Of a stretch of DNA of 64,000 bases, positions 18,585 through 27,400 are shown piece by piece. Location of the stretch: positions 248,001 through 312,000 of the forward strand of contig JAEPQB010000003.1 in NCBI GenBank assembly GCA_017640725.1, in the 5' to 3' direction. The notes beneath the pieces are model-generated. The model made no database searches. It saw only the letters and a program-made list of their open reading frames with translations, and was not told the DNA's origin. A program made the translations under genes and the position numbers. This DNA comes from Kordiimonadaceae bacterium. Its GTDB lineage: Bacteria; Pseudomonadota; Alphaproteobacteria; Sphingomonadales; Kordiimonadaceae. Each line of letters opens with the position of its first letter. The stretch's first letter is position 1.

Positions 18585-21500
18585 TCCTTTCTGACGTTTC
18601 CGTCAAGCGCCCCGTTTTTGCCACCGTCATCAGTCTTATGCTGGTGGCTTTTGGCGTTATTTCGTTTGGAAATATTCCGGTCCGGGAACTCCCGGATGTT
18701 GATCCGCCGATTGTGAGCGTGCGCACCAACTATCCGGGCGCAAATGCGGCGGTGGTTGAAACCCGCGTTACTCAGATTGTCGAAAGCGCCATCGCGGGTG
18801 TGCAGGGTATCAAAACCATCGAAAGCACCAGCCGGGACGGGCGCTCTGATATCACCATCGAATTTAACCTGGACCGGGATATCGATTCTGGTGCCAATGA
18901 CGTGCGCGACCGCGTGAGCCGGGTGCTCAACAATCTGCCTGAAGAAGTTGAACCGCCAGAGGTCGCCAAAGCCGACAACGACACGCAGCCTATCATGTGG
19001 TTTAACCTAACGAGCCCGGTGATGGACGTTTTGCAGCTAACGGATTATGCCGAGCGCAATATCGTGGATCGCTTGTCCGTGGTGGACGGCGTGTCGGGTG
19101 TGCGCATTGGTGGCCAGAAACGCTATGCCATCAGGGTTCAGCTGGACCGGCAAGCCATGGCCGCGCGCGGCATCACAGTCAACGATATTGAAACTGTCAT
19201 GCGGGCAGAAAACGTGGAGCTTCCCGCTGGTGAGATTGAAAGCATCCAGCGCGACACCATCGTGCGCCTAAACCGCGAATATGCAAGCGCCTCAGACTTT
19301 GAAACCATGGTGATCCGCGAAGGCGGCGACGGTGGTTTTGTGCGCCTTGGCGATGTGGCCGACGTCGAGCTCGCCGCCGAGCGCGAAGAGCGCACCTTCC
19401 GTGGTAACGGCAAACCCGTCATTGGTTTGGGTGTCATCAAGCAGTCCACTGGCAATACGCTCTCGGTTGCGATGGGCGTAAAAGCAGAGATGGAACGCAT
19501 CCGCGAAACACTGCCGGAAAGCATGGAGTTGTTGGTGGCTTACGACACCTCCATCTTCATCGAAAAGGCGATTTCCGAAGTGTATTTCACGCTCGCGATT
19601 TCAATGTCGCTGGTGGTGTTGGTGCTTTATTTGTTCCTCGGTAATGTGAAGACAGTGATTGTGCCTGCGGTAACAGTGCCTGTTTGCATTATCGCAAGCT
19701 TCTGGGTGCTGTCACTGACGGGGGTATCGATCAATCTGATCACATTGCTGGCGCTTGTGCTCGCAATCGGCCTCGTGGTGGATGACGCGATTGTTGTTCT
19801 GGAAAACATTTACCGCCGCGTGGAAGAGGGTGAGCCCGGCCTTGTGGCGGCTTACCGCGGCGCGCGCCAAGTGGGTTTTGCGGTGATCGCGACAACACTG
19901 GTGCTGATCGGCGTATTTGTGCCGATCTTCTTCCTGACAGGCAATGTCGGCCGACTGTTCGGCGAGCTTGCCATCGCCATGACAGCTGCGGTGGCTTTTT
20001 CAAGCCTTATCGCGCTGACGCTCACGCCGATGATGTGCTCGAAGCTCGTTCGTCGCCGCAATAAAAAGCCGGCCTTTGCCAAGTTCCTGGACCGAGTGTT
20101 TCACAGCATTCAGGAAGGCTATGGCCGTTTCCTCGAAGTTTGCGTGAACAACAAGCTGCTCGTGGTCGCGAGCTTCCTCACTTGCTTTATCCTCATTGCT
20201 GCTGTGTTCGAAAAAGTGCCGCAGGAACTCGCCCCCGTTGAAGATCGGGGCAGCTTCTTCATGCGCCTGCGCGGCCCTGAGGGCGCGAGCCATACTTTCA
20301 TGCAAAAGCAGATGGTGAAAATCGAAGAGCAGGTCATGCCCTATGTTGAAGGCGGCGAGATGGAACGCCTGCTTGTGCGCGTTGACGGCAACGGCGGCTT
20401 CGGTTTCATGATCCTGAAACCATGGGAAGAGCGGGACCGCAGCTCGACCGAAATCCTCAATGAACTGCGCCCCAAACTGATCAACAATGTCACAGGTGCG
20501 CTGGCTATTCCGATTGAAGGCTCTGGCCTCTCGCGCCGCGGTGGTGGCGCCGAGGCGTTCCAATTCGTGATCGGCGGCGATACGTACGAAGACCTTGGCC
20601 GCTTTAAGCAGGTGATGCTTGAAGAAATGGGGAATTACCCCGGCCTTGTGAATGTGGATGCGGATTACCGCGAAACCCAGCCGCAGTTCAAGGTGCAGAT
20701 CGACCGCGAACGTGCAGCAGACATTGGCGTTTCGATCCAGTCCATCGGTCGCACGCTCGAGACCATGATGGGGGGCAGGCGTGTCACAACATTTGTGCAG
20801 GACGGCGAAGAATATGACGTGATCCTGCAGGCGAAAAAGTCTGACCGCCGCCAGCCGCTGGATATGGAAAACATTCATGTGGCCTCTGGGCGCACCGGTG
20901 AGCTCGTGCCACTATCAAACCTGGTTGCGGTGACGGAAGACTCGGGCGCAGGCGCACTGCGACGGTTTAACCGGGTGAGGGCGCTGACGATCTCTGCGAA
21001 CCTCGCGCCGGGATACACCATTGGTGAAGCTACCGCATGGATGGAAGACAAAGTGCGCGAAGTGCTGCCTGATGTTTCAAGCATCGATTACAAGGGTGCC
21101 ACGCGCGAATACAAAGAGGCGGGCGATGACGTCTATTTCATCTTTGTGCTCGCGCTTGTGGTGGTATTCCTTGTGCTTGCCGCACAGTTTGAAAGCTTCA
21201 TTCACCCCTTCATCATTATGCTTACAGTGCCGCTTGCGGTGCTGGGCGGCCTGTTCGGGCTTTATATGGCGGGCAGCACGCTCAACATCTATAGCCAGCT
21301 TGGGCTGATCATGCTGATTGGCCTCGCGGCCAAAAACGGCATCCTGATTGTGGAGTTTGCCAACCAGCTGCGGGACGAAGGCCAAAGCGTACGTGATGCA
21401 CTCATTAACAGCGCTAAAACACGCCTTCGCCCCATCATGATGACTGGTCTTTCAACTGCGATGGGCGCAGTGCCTCTCATGATGGCAACAGGCGCAGGTG

Positions 21501-21685
21501 CAAACAGCCGCGGTACAATTGGCGTGACGGTATTCTCTGGCGTGCTGATCGCCACTTTCTTCACGCTGTTTGTCGTGCCCGTGTTTTATGACGCGCTGGC
21601 GAAATATACACGCTCGCCCGGTGCGTTGGCTGATGAGCTGTCTGACTTTGAAGACAAAGAGGCAAAGGGTATTCCGGCGGAATAG
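18581..21685 (+). CDS. RND-family efflux transporter permease (HAE1-like)
   Basis: A 1034-residue proton-driven inner-membrane exporter of the AcrB/MexF class. It begins with SVKRPVFATVISLMLVAFGVISF (TM1), followed by the porter-domain signature PDVDPPIVSVRTNYPGANAAVVE. The proton-relay aspartate pair is in AIGLVVDDAIVVLENIYRR, and the conserved lysine lies in GLAAKNGILIVEFANQL. Full length and two large periplasmic loops match the hydrophobe/amphiphile efflux family. It is translationally coupled to the adaptor. Substrates cannot be predicted, and a role in envelope or signal-molecule export is as possible as drug efflux. Confidence 0.93.
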   Translation: MILSDVSVKRPVFATVISLMLVAFGVISFGNIPVRELPDVDPPIVSVRTNYPGANAAVVETRVTQIVESAIAGVQGIKTIESTSRDGRSDITIEFNLDRDIDSGANDVRDRVSRVLNNLPEEVEPPEVAKADNDTQPIMWFNLTSPVMDVLQLTDYAERNIVDRLSVVDGVSGVRIGGQKRYAIRVQLDRQAMAARGITVNDIETVMRAENVELPAGEIESIQRDTIVRLNREYASASDFETMVIREGGDGGFVRLGDVADVELAAEREERTFRGNGKPVIGLGVIKQSTGNTLSVAMGVKAEMERIRETLPESMELLVAYDTSIFIEKAISEVYFTLAISMSLVVLVLYLFLGNVKTVIVPAVTVPVCIIASFWVLSLTGVSINLITLLALVLAIGLVVDDAIVVLENIYRRVEEGEPGLVAAYRGARQVGFAVIATTLVLIGVFVPIFFLTGNVGRLFGELAIAMTAAVAFSSLIALTLTPMMCSKLVRRRNKKPAFAKFLDRVFHSIQEGYGRFLEVCVNNKLLVVASFLTCFILIAAVFEKVPQELAPVEDRGSFFMRLRGPEGASHTFMQKQMVKIEEQVMPYVEGGEMERLLVRVDGNGGFGFMILKPWEERDRSSTEILNELRPKLINNVTGALAIPIEGSGLSRRGGGAEAFQFVIGGDTYEDLGRFKQVMLEEMGNYPGLVNVDADYRETQPQFKVQIDRERAADIGVSIQSIGRTLETMMGGRRVTTFVQDGEEYDVILQAKKSDRRQPLDMENIHVASGRTGELVPLSNLVAVTEDSGAGALRRFNRVRALTISANLAPGYTIGEATAWMEDKVREVLPDVSSIDYKGATREYKEAGDDVYFIFVLALVVVFLVLAAQFESFIHPFIIMLTVPLAVLGGLFGLYMAGSTLNIYSQLGLIMLIGLAAKNGILIVEFANQLRDEGQSVRDALINSAKTRLRPIMMTGLSTAMGAVPLMMATGAGANSRGTIGVTVFSGVLIATFFTLFVVPVFYDALAKYTRSPGALADELSDFEDKEAKGIPAE

Positions 21686-21847
21686 CAAAACTCTATGGCT
21701 TCAATGGCCACATTCGCTGAAACGCTGTTTTCTGTGTCTGCACAGCGCCCGTAACCGGCTGATAAACCAAACCAAATGCAGACTTCCCAAAGTGCAATCT
21801 GCCCGTTAAGTTTGCGGGCAACTATGCATGTCTTTGGGGAGGGTTTC

Positions 21848-23908
21848 ATGAAATTATCTACACTAATGCTGGGCGCGAGCCTTGGGGTAATGTTGGCTGG
21901 CTGCAGTGAGCCTGCAAGTGACACGGAAGCGGCAGTGACTGAAGTTGCAAAGCCCATGATCGAGCCATGGGGTTATCCGCTCGATGCGTTCGACCGCGAA
22001 ACCCGCCCGCAGGATAATCTGTATCAGTTTGCAAATGGTGGCTGGCTGGCTGCCACAGACATTCCCGGCGACCGCAGCGGTGTTGGCTTCTCACAGGGCA
22101 TGCGGGACCGAAACGATGAGCGCATTAAGTCAGTCATCGCTGAGTTGCAGGGTGCTGAATTGGCCGCTGGCAGTGACCAGCAGAAAATCCGTGATTTGCA
22201 TGCGTCCTACATGAACATTGAGGCTATCAATGCGGCGGGCATGGACCCAATTACGCCGATGATGGAACGTATCGCCAGTATTTCGAGCCACGAAGGTGTC
22301 GCCACCGCGATGATGGATGCGCAGCTGGGTGCGCGCTCGCTGTTTGGCCTGTTTATCGGGATTGATAGCAAGCAGCCGACTGATTATGCGCTTTATGCAA
22401 CGCACGCTGGCACGGCCTTGCCCGACAAAAGCTATTATGAGCGCGAGAGCGAGCGCCTTGATGCGCTGCGTGTATCATACGTTGATTATATGGAAGCTGT
22501 ATTCACCCGTTTGGGCCGGAGCGATGCGCGCAGTGCGGCAGAGGCGGTGTTTGAGCTGGAAAAATCGATTGCCTCCAATCACTGGACACGCGCAGAGCGC
22601 CGTGATGCGGACCGCACCTATAATGCGATGACGCTGGCGGAACTCGCTGAGTTCGCGCCGGGTTTCCCTTGGGCGGCGGCCATTCAGGCCTATGGTGTTG
22701 AAAATGTAGAAAAAATCGTGGTGCGCGAAAGCACCAGCTTCCCTGGAATGGCCGCTTTGTTTGCGGACACGAGTGTGGACGTGTGGAAGGATTATCTGAC
22801 CTTCCATCTGATCGCGAGCCATGGTCGGTATCTTTCTGACGAGATCGCAGAAGAAGCTTTTGGCTTCTTTGGCACGGTCCTGAGGGGGCAACAGCAGCAA
22901 CGCGCCCGAGAAGACAGGGCGATCCTGTTTGTGAATGATCAGCTGGACCAGGCTGTCGGCAAAATCTATATCGACCGTTTTTTCCCTGAAAAGTCAAAAG
23001 AGCTTGTCGCCGAGATGTTTGAGAACATTCGCGCCGAACTTGGGGAACGGATTGATAACCTCAGCTGGATGACCGACGCGACCAAGGCCGTTGCGCGCGT
23101 GAAGCTTTCGAAAATGAGTGCCAAGATCGCGTATCCGGACAAATGGACTGACTATTCACCCGTTACCATTGGCGCGGATAACCTGATGGATAATGTGGTT
23201 GCCATGCGGGTGTTTGAGCATGAGCGCGAGCTTGCCCGCCTTGGTGCGCCGGTGGATAAGGCCGAATGGTTCCGCGGGCCGCAAACGGTGAATGCTTTCT
23301 ATAGCCCAACCCGGAATGAAGCTTTTATTCCAGCGGGTTACATCCAGTCACCCCTGTTTGACCCGAACGCGGACCCGGCGCTGAATTACGGGGCGCTCGG
23401 CAGCATCATCGGCCACGAAATCGGCCATGGATTTGATGACCAGGGCAGCAAGTATGACGGCGACGGTGTGCTGCAGGCCTGGTGGTCAGAAGAGGACAGG
23501 GCGGCGTTTAATGCGCTGGGTGACGGATTGGCAGCGCAGTTTGACCAGTATCAGCCCCTTGAAGGATTGAATGTGAATGGTCGTCAGACGCTGGGTGAAA
23601 ACATCGGCGACCTTGCGGGCATGATTGTCGCCTTTCATGCGTATGAGCGCTCACTCGACGGTGCGGAGGCGCCAGTCCTGGATGGTTTCACTGGCGCGCA
23701 GCGCTTCTTCCTTGGCCGCGCGCAAGGCAGACGCTTCAAACGTACGGAAGAAAGCTTGCGTCAGCGGCTCCTCAGCGCACCGCACAGCCCGATGTATCTG
23801 CGCGTGAACGGCATGGCGCGAAACATGGACGAGTTTTACCAGGCGTTCGACGTGCAACCGGGTGACGCCATGTACCTGGCGCCAAAAGATCGGGTGAAGA
23901 TTTGGTAG
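21848..23908 (+). CDS. M13-family zinc metallopeptidase, predicted lipoprotein
   Basis: A 686-residue neprilysin-like endopeptidase, probably degrading small peptides in the envelope. The N-terminus is a lipoprotein signal with lipobox LAGC (MKLSTLMLGASLGVMLAGC), placing it on a membrane facing the periplasm. The zinc site is the HEIGH in GSIIGHEIGHGFDDQGSKYDGDG (near residue 522) with the downstream glutamate in ENIGDLAG (near 584). NAFYSPTRNEAFIPAGY contains the substrate-backbone-binding segment, and the protein ends RVKIW, the normal M13 terminus. GGGGAGGG lies before the ATG at 21848. It is monocistronic or co-transcribed with the small gene 7 nt downstream. Confidence 0.9.
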   Translation: MKLSTLMLGASLGVMLAGCSEPASDTEAAVTEVAKPMIEPWGYPLDAFDRETRPQDNLYQFANGGWLAATDIPGDRSGVGFSQGMRDRNDERIKSVIAELQGAELAAGSDQQKIRDLHASYMNIEAINAAGMDPITPMMERIASISSHEGVATAMMDAQLGARSLFGLFIGIDSKQPTDYALYATHAGTALPDKSYYERESERLDALRVSYVDYMEAVFTRLGRSDARSAAEAVFELEKSIASNHWTRAERRDADRTYNAMTLAELAEFAPGFPWAAAIQAYGVENVEKIVVRESTSFPGMAALFADTSVDVWKDYLTFHLIASHGRYLSDEIAEEAFGFFGTVLRGQQQQRAREDRAILFVNDQLDQAVGKIYIDRFFPEKSKELVAEMFENIRAELGERIDNLSWMTDATKAVARVKLSKMSAKIAYPDKWTDYSPVTIGADNLMDNVVAMRVFEHERELARLGAPVDKAEWFRGPQTVNAFYSPTRNEAFIPAGYIQSPLFDPNADPALNYGALGSIIGHEIGHGFDDQGSKYDGDGVLQAWWSEEDRAAFNALGDGLAAQFDQYQPLEGLNVNGRQTLGENIGDLAGMIVAFHAYERSLDGAEAPVLDGFTGAQRFFLGRAQGRRFKRTEESLRQRLLSAPHSPMYLRVNGMARNMDEFYQAFDVQPGDAMYLAPKDRVKIW

Positions 23909-23915
23909 TTCATGT

Positions 23916-24209
23916 ATGTCTGAACAAGTTTTGAGAGTGGAGTTTTCCGAGTTTTTCTATTATCTCGAAGAAGGCGAAGCCGCTATTCAGTTTGTGCCTG
24001 AGTTTCGGGAGTTTTCGATCATTTGTTCCACGGATGGTTCTTGTATTACTCTCAAATACTGTCCCTGGAGTGGAAAGGAATTTCCCGATTCTTTGACTGA
24101 GCAGTGGTTTGGAGAACTGGAAAAGCTTGGCATAGACGATCCATTTGGAGACGCAATAATTCCAACGGAGTTTCGTTCTGATCAATGGTGGATTAACAGA
24201 GGCCTATAG
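23916..24209 (+). CDS. Small protein resembling the CPWCG-type DUF6980 family
   Basis: A 97-residue soluble protein. From memory of the family it resembles small proteins of the DUF6980 kind, which carry an N-terminal Cys pair, a central CPWCGKKLP motif, and an ending like P-x-E-F-x-S-D-x-WW-x-x-RGL. Here the tail is intact (IPTEFRSDQWWINRGL) and SLTEQWFGELEKLGIDDPF fits, but the motif reads CPWSGKEFP (C49, S52) and the N-terminal Cys pair is missing. The putative metal site is therefore incomplete. The start at 23916 has no clear ribosome-binding site, 7 nt after the peptidase stop. The gene looks more AT-rich than its neighbours. No function is known to me. Confidence 0.6.
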   Translation: MSEQVLRVEFSEFFYYLEEGEAAIQFVPEFREFSIICSTDGSCITLKYCPWSGKEFPDSLTEQWFGELEKLGIDDPFGDAIIPTEFRSDQWWINRGL

Positions 24210-24299
24210 CAGGCTTTGTCGGGCCAGACGATCGACCCACGATATAGACAGCAGCTACTAGGCACGCACGGAGACCGTGCATGCGTAGTCTGTAACACT

Positions 24300-24932
24300 C
24301 TACTTGCCGCGCAATAGGGCGATGCCCACCCACAAGAACCAGACAATCTGGCCAAGTCCAAAGATGGCCGCACCAACTTCGCTGATTGGGGGAATGATTG
24401 TCAGGGTGCCTGCGGCGCCCACAAGAATACCAAGATAATTCAATGGTTTCGGCAACCTTAAACCGCGCAGGCCTGCGATGCTCAGCAGCAACAACCATAT
24501 GCCGCCGACAACCTCAACACCGCCGCCAAGGCCTTCCTGGATAGTTGAGATCGATTGCAACAGTGAAGCCGCGCCCGTCGGGTCCGTTGCATTCAGGGCG
24601 ACAACTGCGTCTGCGCCCACAACGGCGATCATACCTGTTGCGATCACCAGACCGGCCCAGATGAATCCAAAAACAGTGGCGGTTTGCATCAGTGCTTCTG
24701 CGCCTGTTTTCAGCCGTTCATGGAGCGCGAGTGCAAGCACCACCAGAAACACGCCAAACAGCGTATAAATGACGATGTTTCCGATATATTGCGCCGTTTG
24801 CGTTTCCGCCAGAAATGCGACCTTTTTTTCATAACCGGTTGGGTCCAGATAGCCTAGGAACAGCCAAAAGCCGAATATGTAAGCTGCGGCTTCAAAGAGG
24901 GCGGCGAGCCCTCCAAATTTTTGCAGGTTCAT
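24300..24932 (-). CDS. Six-helix membrane protein (DUF4386-like)
   Basis: A 210-residue hydrophobic protein with about six transmembrane segments: FEAAAYIFGFWLFLGYL, NIVIYTLFGVFLVVLALAL, a segment around FGFIWAGLVIATGMIAVVGA, GVEVVGGIWLLLLSIAGL, LGILVGAAGTLTIIPPI, and a last one ending in GLGQIVWFLWVGIALLRGK. The layout, with a conserved-looking YLDP loop and a short basic C-terminus, resembles DUF4386-type membrane proteins of unknown function. It stands alone between a hairpin-containing gap and a 267-bp gap with no recognisable gene. Confidence 0.65.
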   Translation of the reverse strand: MNLQKFGGLAALFEAAAYIFGFWLFLGYLDPTGYEKKVAFLAETQTAQYIGNIVIYTLFGVFLVVLALALHERLKTGAEALMQTATVFGFIWAGLVIATGMIAVVGADAVVALNATDPTGAASLLQSISTIQEGLGGGVEVVGGIWLLLLSIAGLRGLRLPKPLNYLGILVGAAGTLTIIPPISEVGAAIFGLGQIVWFLWVGIALLRGK

Positions 24933-25199
24933 TGTTCACTTCCTCCACATGTAGCGGCTGCTGGCCATCATAGGACCACAGCTCATTATTTACCGCGAGC
25001 ATTTCTTTGTCGCTCACCGTTTTATTGTGCCCTCATGGGCAATATTGTTAGGGAAGCTTTGGCCCAAATGGCTGCATGTTCCCCCCTGTCGTCATAGTAC
25101 GCCGATCATTCGCCGGCGCTTATCGTTATGGTCGTCGGTAAGATACATTTGGCAGTGGCTGAACAGATTTTCAACCAGCGAATGACACCTGCGGCAAAG
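24933..25199. other. Gene-free gap
   Basis: This stretch separates the membrane protein start from the threonine ammonia-lyase stop. I see no reading frame with a start signal, no tRNA and no clear terminator in it. Confidence 0.4.
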
Positions 25200-26438
25200 T
25201 TATACCGTCAGTGCGTAATCCACTTTAAAGTTGGCATCCTCTAGCGCGTGTACCAGCGCTTGAGCATGCTCCTGGTCCTTGGCTTCAATCACCAGTTCCA
25301 TTTCAGTTTGCTTGAGGCTGATGGCGCCAAACTCGCGGTGGTGGCGCATTTCAAGAATGTTGGTGCCAATGGCGGCCACAATGTCGGTCACCTTTGCAAG
25401 CGCACCGGGCTGGTCCATCATGGTAATGCGCAACCGCGCCAGGCGTCCATCACGGGCCATGCCGCGCATGATCGCGCTCGCCAGCATGCGGCTGTCGATA
25501 TTGCCACCAGAGAGCACCATGCCAACTTTGTGGCCTTTGAATAAATCGGGGTACTGCGTTACGGCGGCAAGGCTGATGGCGCCGGCGCCTTCCACAATCA
25601 CTTTCTCGATTTCCATGATGGCCACAATCGCGCGTTCAATCTGTCGCTCCGAGACCGTTACGATCTCGTCCACCAGTTCTTCGACCACGGCCTGCGTGCG
25701 CTCGCCGGGTTTGTTAACAGCGATGCCTTCCGCGATGGAGATATTGTCGCCCTTCAGTTTGGAGCCATCAACACGCTCTTTCATCGCAGGGAAAGCTTCG
25801 GTTTGCACACCGACGATGCGGATGTCGGGGTTGATATGTTTGGCGATTGTTGCAATGCCAGAGATCAGGCCACCGCCGCCGATGGGCACCACAAGTGTGT
25901 CGAGGTCCGGTTCGTCTTCCATCATCTCAAGGCCGACAGTGCCTTGCCCTGCCATGACGCGGGCGTCATCAAACGGATGAACATAGGTGAGGTTTTCATC
26001 GTCAGCCATTTTGTAAGCGGCTTGCGTCGCGGCTTCAAAGTCTGCACCCGTCAACACAACTCGCGCGCCAAGTTCTTCGGTGCGTTTCACTTTATTGAAA
26101 GGTGTACCTTCAGGCATGACAATCGTCGCGGGAATGCCCAGCCGGCCCGCATGGTAGCTGATACCCTGCGCATGGTTGCCTGCACTGGCCGCAATCACGC
26201 CCTTGGTATCAGCGGGCAGGGCGAGCAGGCGGTTGAGCGCACCGCGCTCCTTATAGGCTGCGGTGAACTGGAAAATCTCGAATTTCAGATAGCACTCCGC
26301 CCCGGTAATTGAGGACAGGGTTTTGGAGTGATTGAGGGGAGTGCGCACTACCGCGTCCTGAATGGCGGTTTGCGCGGCATAGACGTCATCAGCGCTGATC
26401 GCGAGCGCAGACATTTCTTGTAATTTTCTTTCGTCCAT
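25200..26438 (-). CDS. ilvA: Threonine ammonia-lyase with C-terminal ACT domain
   Basis: A PLP-dependent enzyme converting threonine to 2-oxobutanoate and ammonia. In the 412 residues the PLP lysine lies in FTAAYKERGALNRL, the substrate loop is ASAGNHAQG, and the phosphate-binding glycine loop is PIGGGGLISG. The last 75 or so residues (RITMMDQPGALAKVTDIVAAIGTNI) form a single ACT domain. One short ACT domain is the arrangement of the roughly 400-residue form, rather than the two-domain isoleucine-sensitive IlvA of enterics. The role could be isoleucine biosynthesis or threonine catabolism. The 2-oxobutanoate produced could also feed the bkd complex. Confidence 0.88.
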   Translation of the reverse strand: MDERKLQEMSALAISADDVYAAQTAIQDAVVRTPLNHSKTLSSITGAECYLKFEIFQFTAAYKERGALNRLLALPADTKGVIAASAGNHAQGISYHAGRLGIPATIVMPEGTPFNKVKRTEELGARVVLTGADFEAATQAAYKMADDENLTYVHPFDDARVMAGQGTVGLEMMEDEPDLDTLVVPIGGGGLISGIATIAKHINPDIRIVGVQTEAFPAMKERVDGSKLKGDNISIAEGIAVNKPGERTQAVVEELVDEIVTVSERQIERAIVAIMEIEKVIVEGAGAISLAAVTQYPDLFKGHKVGMVLSGGNIDSRMLASAIMRGMARDGRLARLRITMMDQPGALAKVTDIVAAIGTNILEMRHHREFGAISLKQTEMELVIEAKDQEHAQALVHALEDANFKVDYALTV

Positions 26439-26542
26439 AACAATGCACCTGAAACTTTATTACAGAAGGCGAGCATTGCCACAGGCTCAATCGCCTGTCC
26501 AGAAAAAAGCTTCAAGGAACAGCGCTTGCGAGAAAAAAACCT

Positions 26543-27400
26543 CTAAAGAAACCGGTCAATAAGTCCATCAATGGCGGCTTGCACTTCTGGCTCGCGCATC
26601 AGGGGCACATGACCCATGTCAGGCACAGTGACCGGCACCAGATCCGGGTGTTCCGTCGCCATGCGTTGGAGCGTAGTGGCTGAAAGAATGTCTGAAATAC
26701 CACCGCGCAGAACCACCATCGGTATGGAATGCATCTGTGCGAACAGCGGCCACAAATCAGGCGCCGCCTGGTCGTCATTTTCATCGAAGTTCTTCCGGAG
26801 CGCGGGGTCATACTGCGCCGCTGGCCTGCCGTCTTTGTCTTCATAGAGAAGATGTGTGACCATCAACCAGTCTTGGTCCGAAAACTTGGGGTAAACACCG
26901 CGGTTTGCGAACTTAACCGCCTCCACGGCTTCTTCCCACGTGGCAGGGGGCGTGCCAACGCCAACATAAGACTTGATGCGGGCAATGCCGGCTGGGTCAA
27001 TTTCGGGGCCGATATCATTGATAACCGCTGCTTTGATCACACCGGGATAGAGGGCATTCATCATGATGGTCATCAGGCCACCAAGTGAGGTGCCAATCGT
27101 GATGATTTCTGCAACATCCAGATGCTGCAGCAGGGCCATCATGTCTTCCACATAGACATTTGGTGCATAGCGGCTTGGGTCGGGGTCCCACTCTGACCAG
27201 CCGCGCCCGCGCTGCTCCACGCAAATCAGGCGGCACCGGTCTTTCAGGTGATCTGCAATAAACCCGAAGTCTTTGGCGTTACGGGTTAAACCCGGCATGC
27301 ACAGCACCAGTGGTGCGCCGTCAGGGGCCACATTATAGTCGCGGTAATGCTGCTTAAGGCCATCTGTGTTGGTGAAATACTCGTCGGTATAGTCAGCCAT
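26543..27400 (-). CDS. Alpha/beta hydrolase
   Basis: A 285-residue cytoplasmic alpha/beta-fold hydrolase. Visible elements are the oxyanion strand LVLCMPGLTRNAKDF, the early RGRGWSEW segment, the nucleophile elbow TIGTSLGGLM with its serine, and a late VPDMGHVPLM with the catalytic histidine. The ATG at 27400 has AAGGA 9 nt upstream and overlaps the acyl-CoA ligase stop by 8 nt, so translation is coupled. The frame is open further upstream, but that part is overlap with the ligase. Context with a CoA ligase and TonB receptor under a TetR gene suggests cleavage of an ester or ring-fission product in a catabolic route; the substrate is unknown. Confidence 0.82.
   Translation of the reverse strand: MADYTDEYFTNTDGLKQHYRDYNVAPDGAPLVLCMPGLTRNAKDFGFIADHLKDRCRLICVEQRGRGWSEWDPDPSRYAPNVYVEDMMALLQHLDVAEIITIGTSLGGLMTIMMNALYPGVIKAAVINDIGPEIDPAGIARIKSYVGVGTPPATWEEAVEAVKFANRGVYPKFSDQDWLMVTHLLYEDKDGRPAAQYDPALRKNFDENDDQAAPDLWPLFAQMHSIPMVVLRGGISDILSATTLQRMATEHPDLVPVTVPDMGHVPLMREPEVQAAIDGLIDRFL

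Noticed and set aside
20000-20878. Long minus-strand open frame (292 codons) inside the RND transporter gene
   Set aside because: It is antisense to a well-supported RND gene, and its translation is rich in His and Phe with no recognisable domain, as expected from the complement of a GC-biased coding frame.
24256-24287. Hairpin GCACGG-AGA-CCGTGC between the DUF6980-like gene and the membrane protein as a terminator
   Set aside because: The stem is only 6 bp with a 3-nt loop and no T-run on either strand; it may act as a weak bidirectional terminator but cannot be called.
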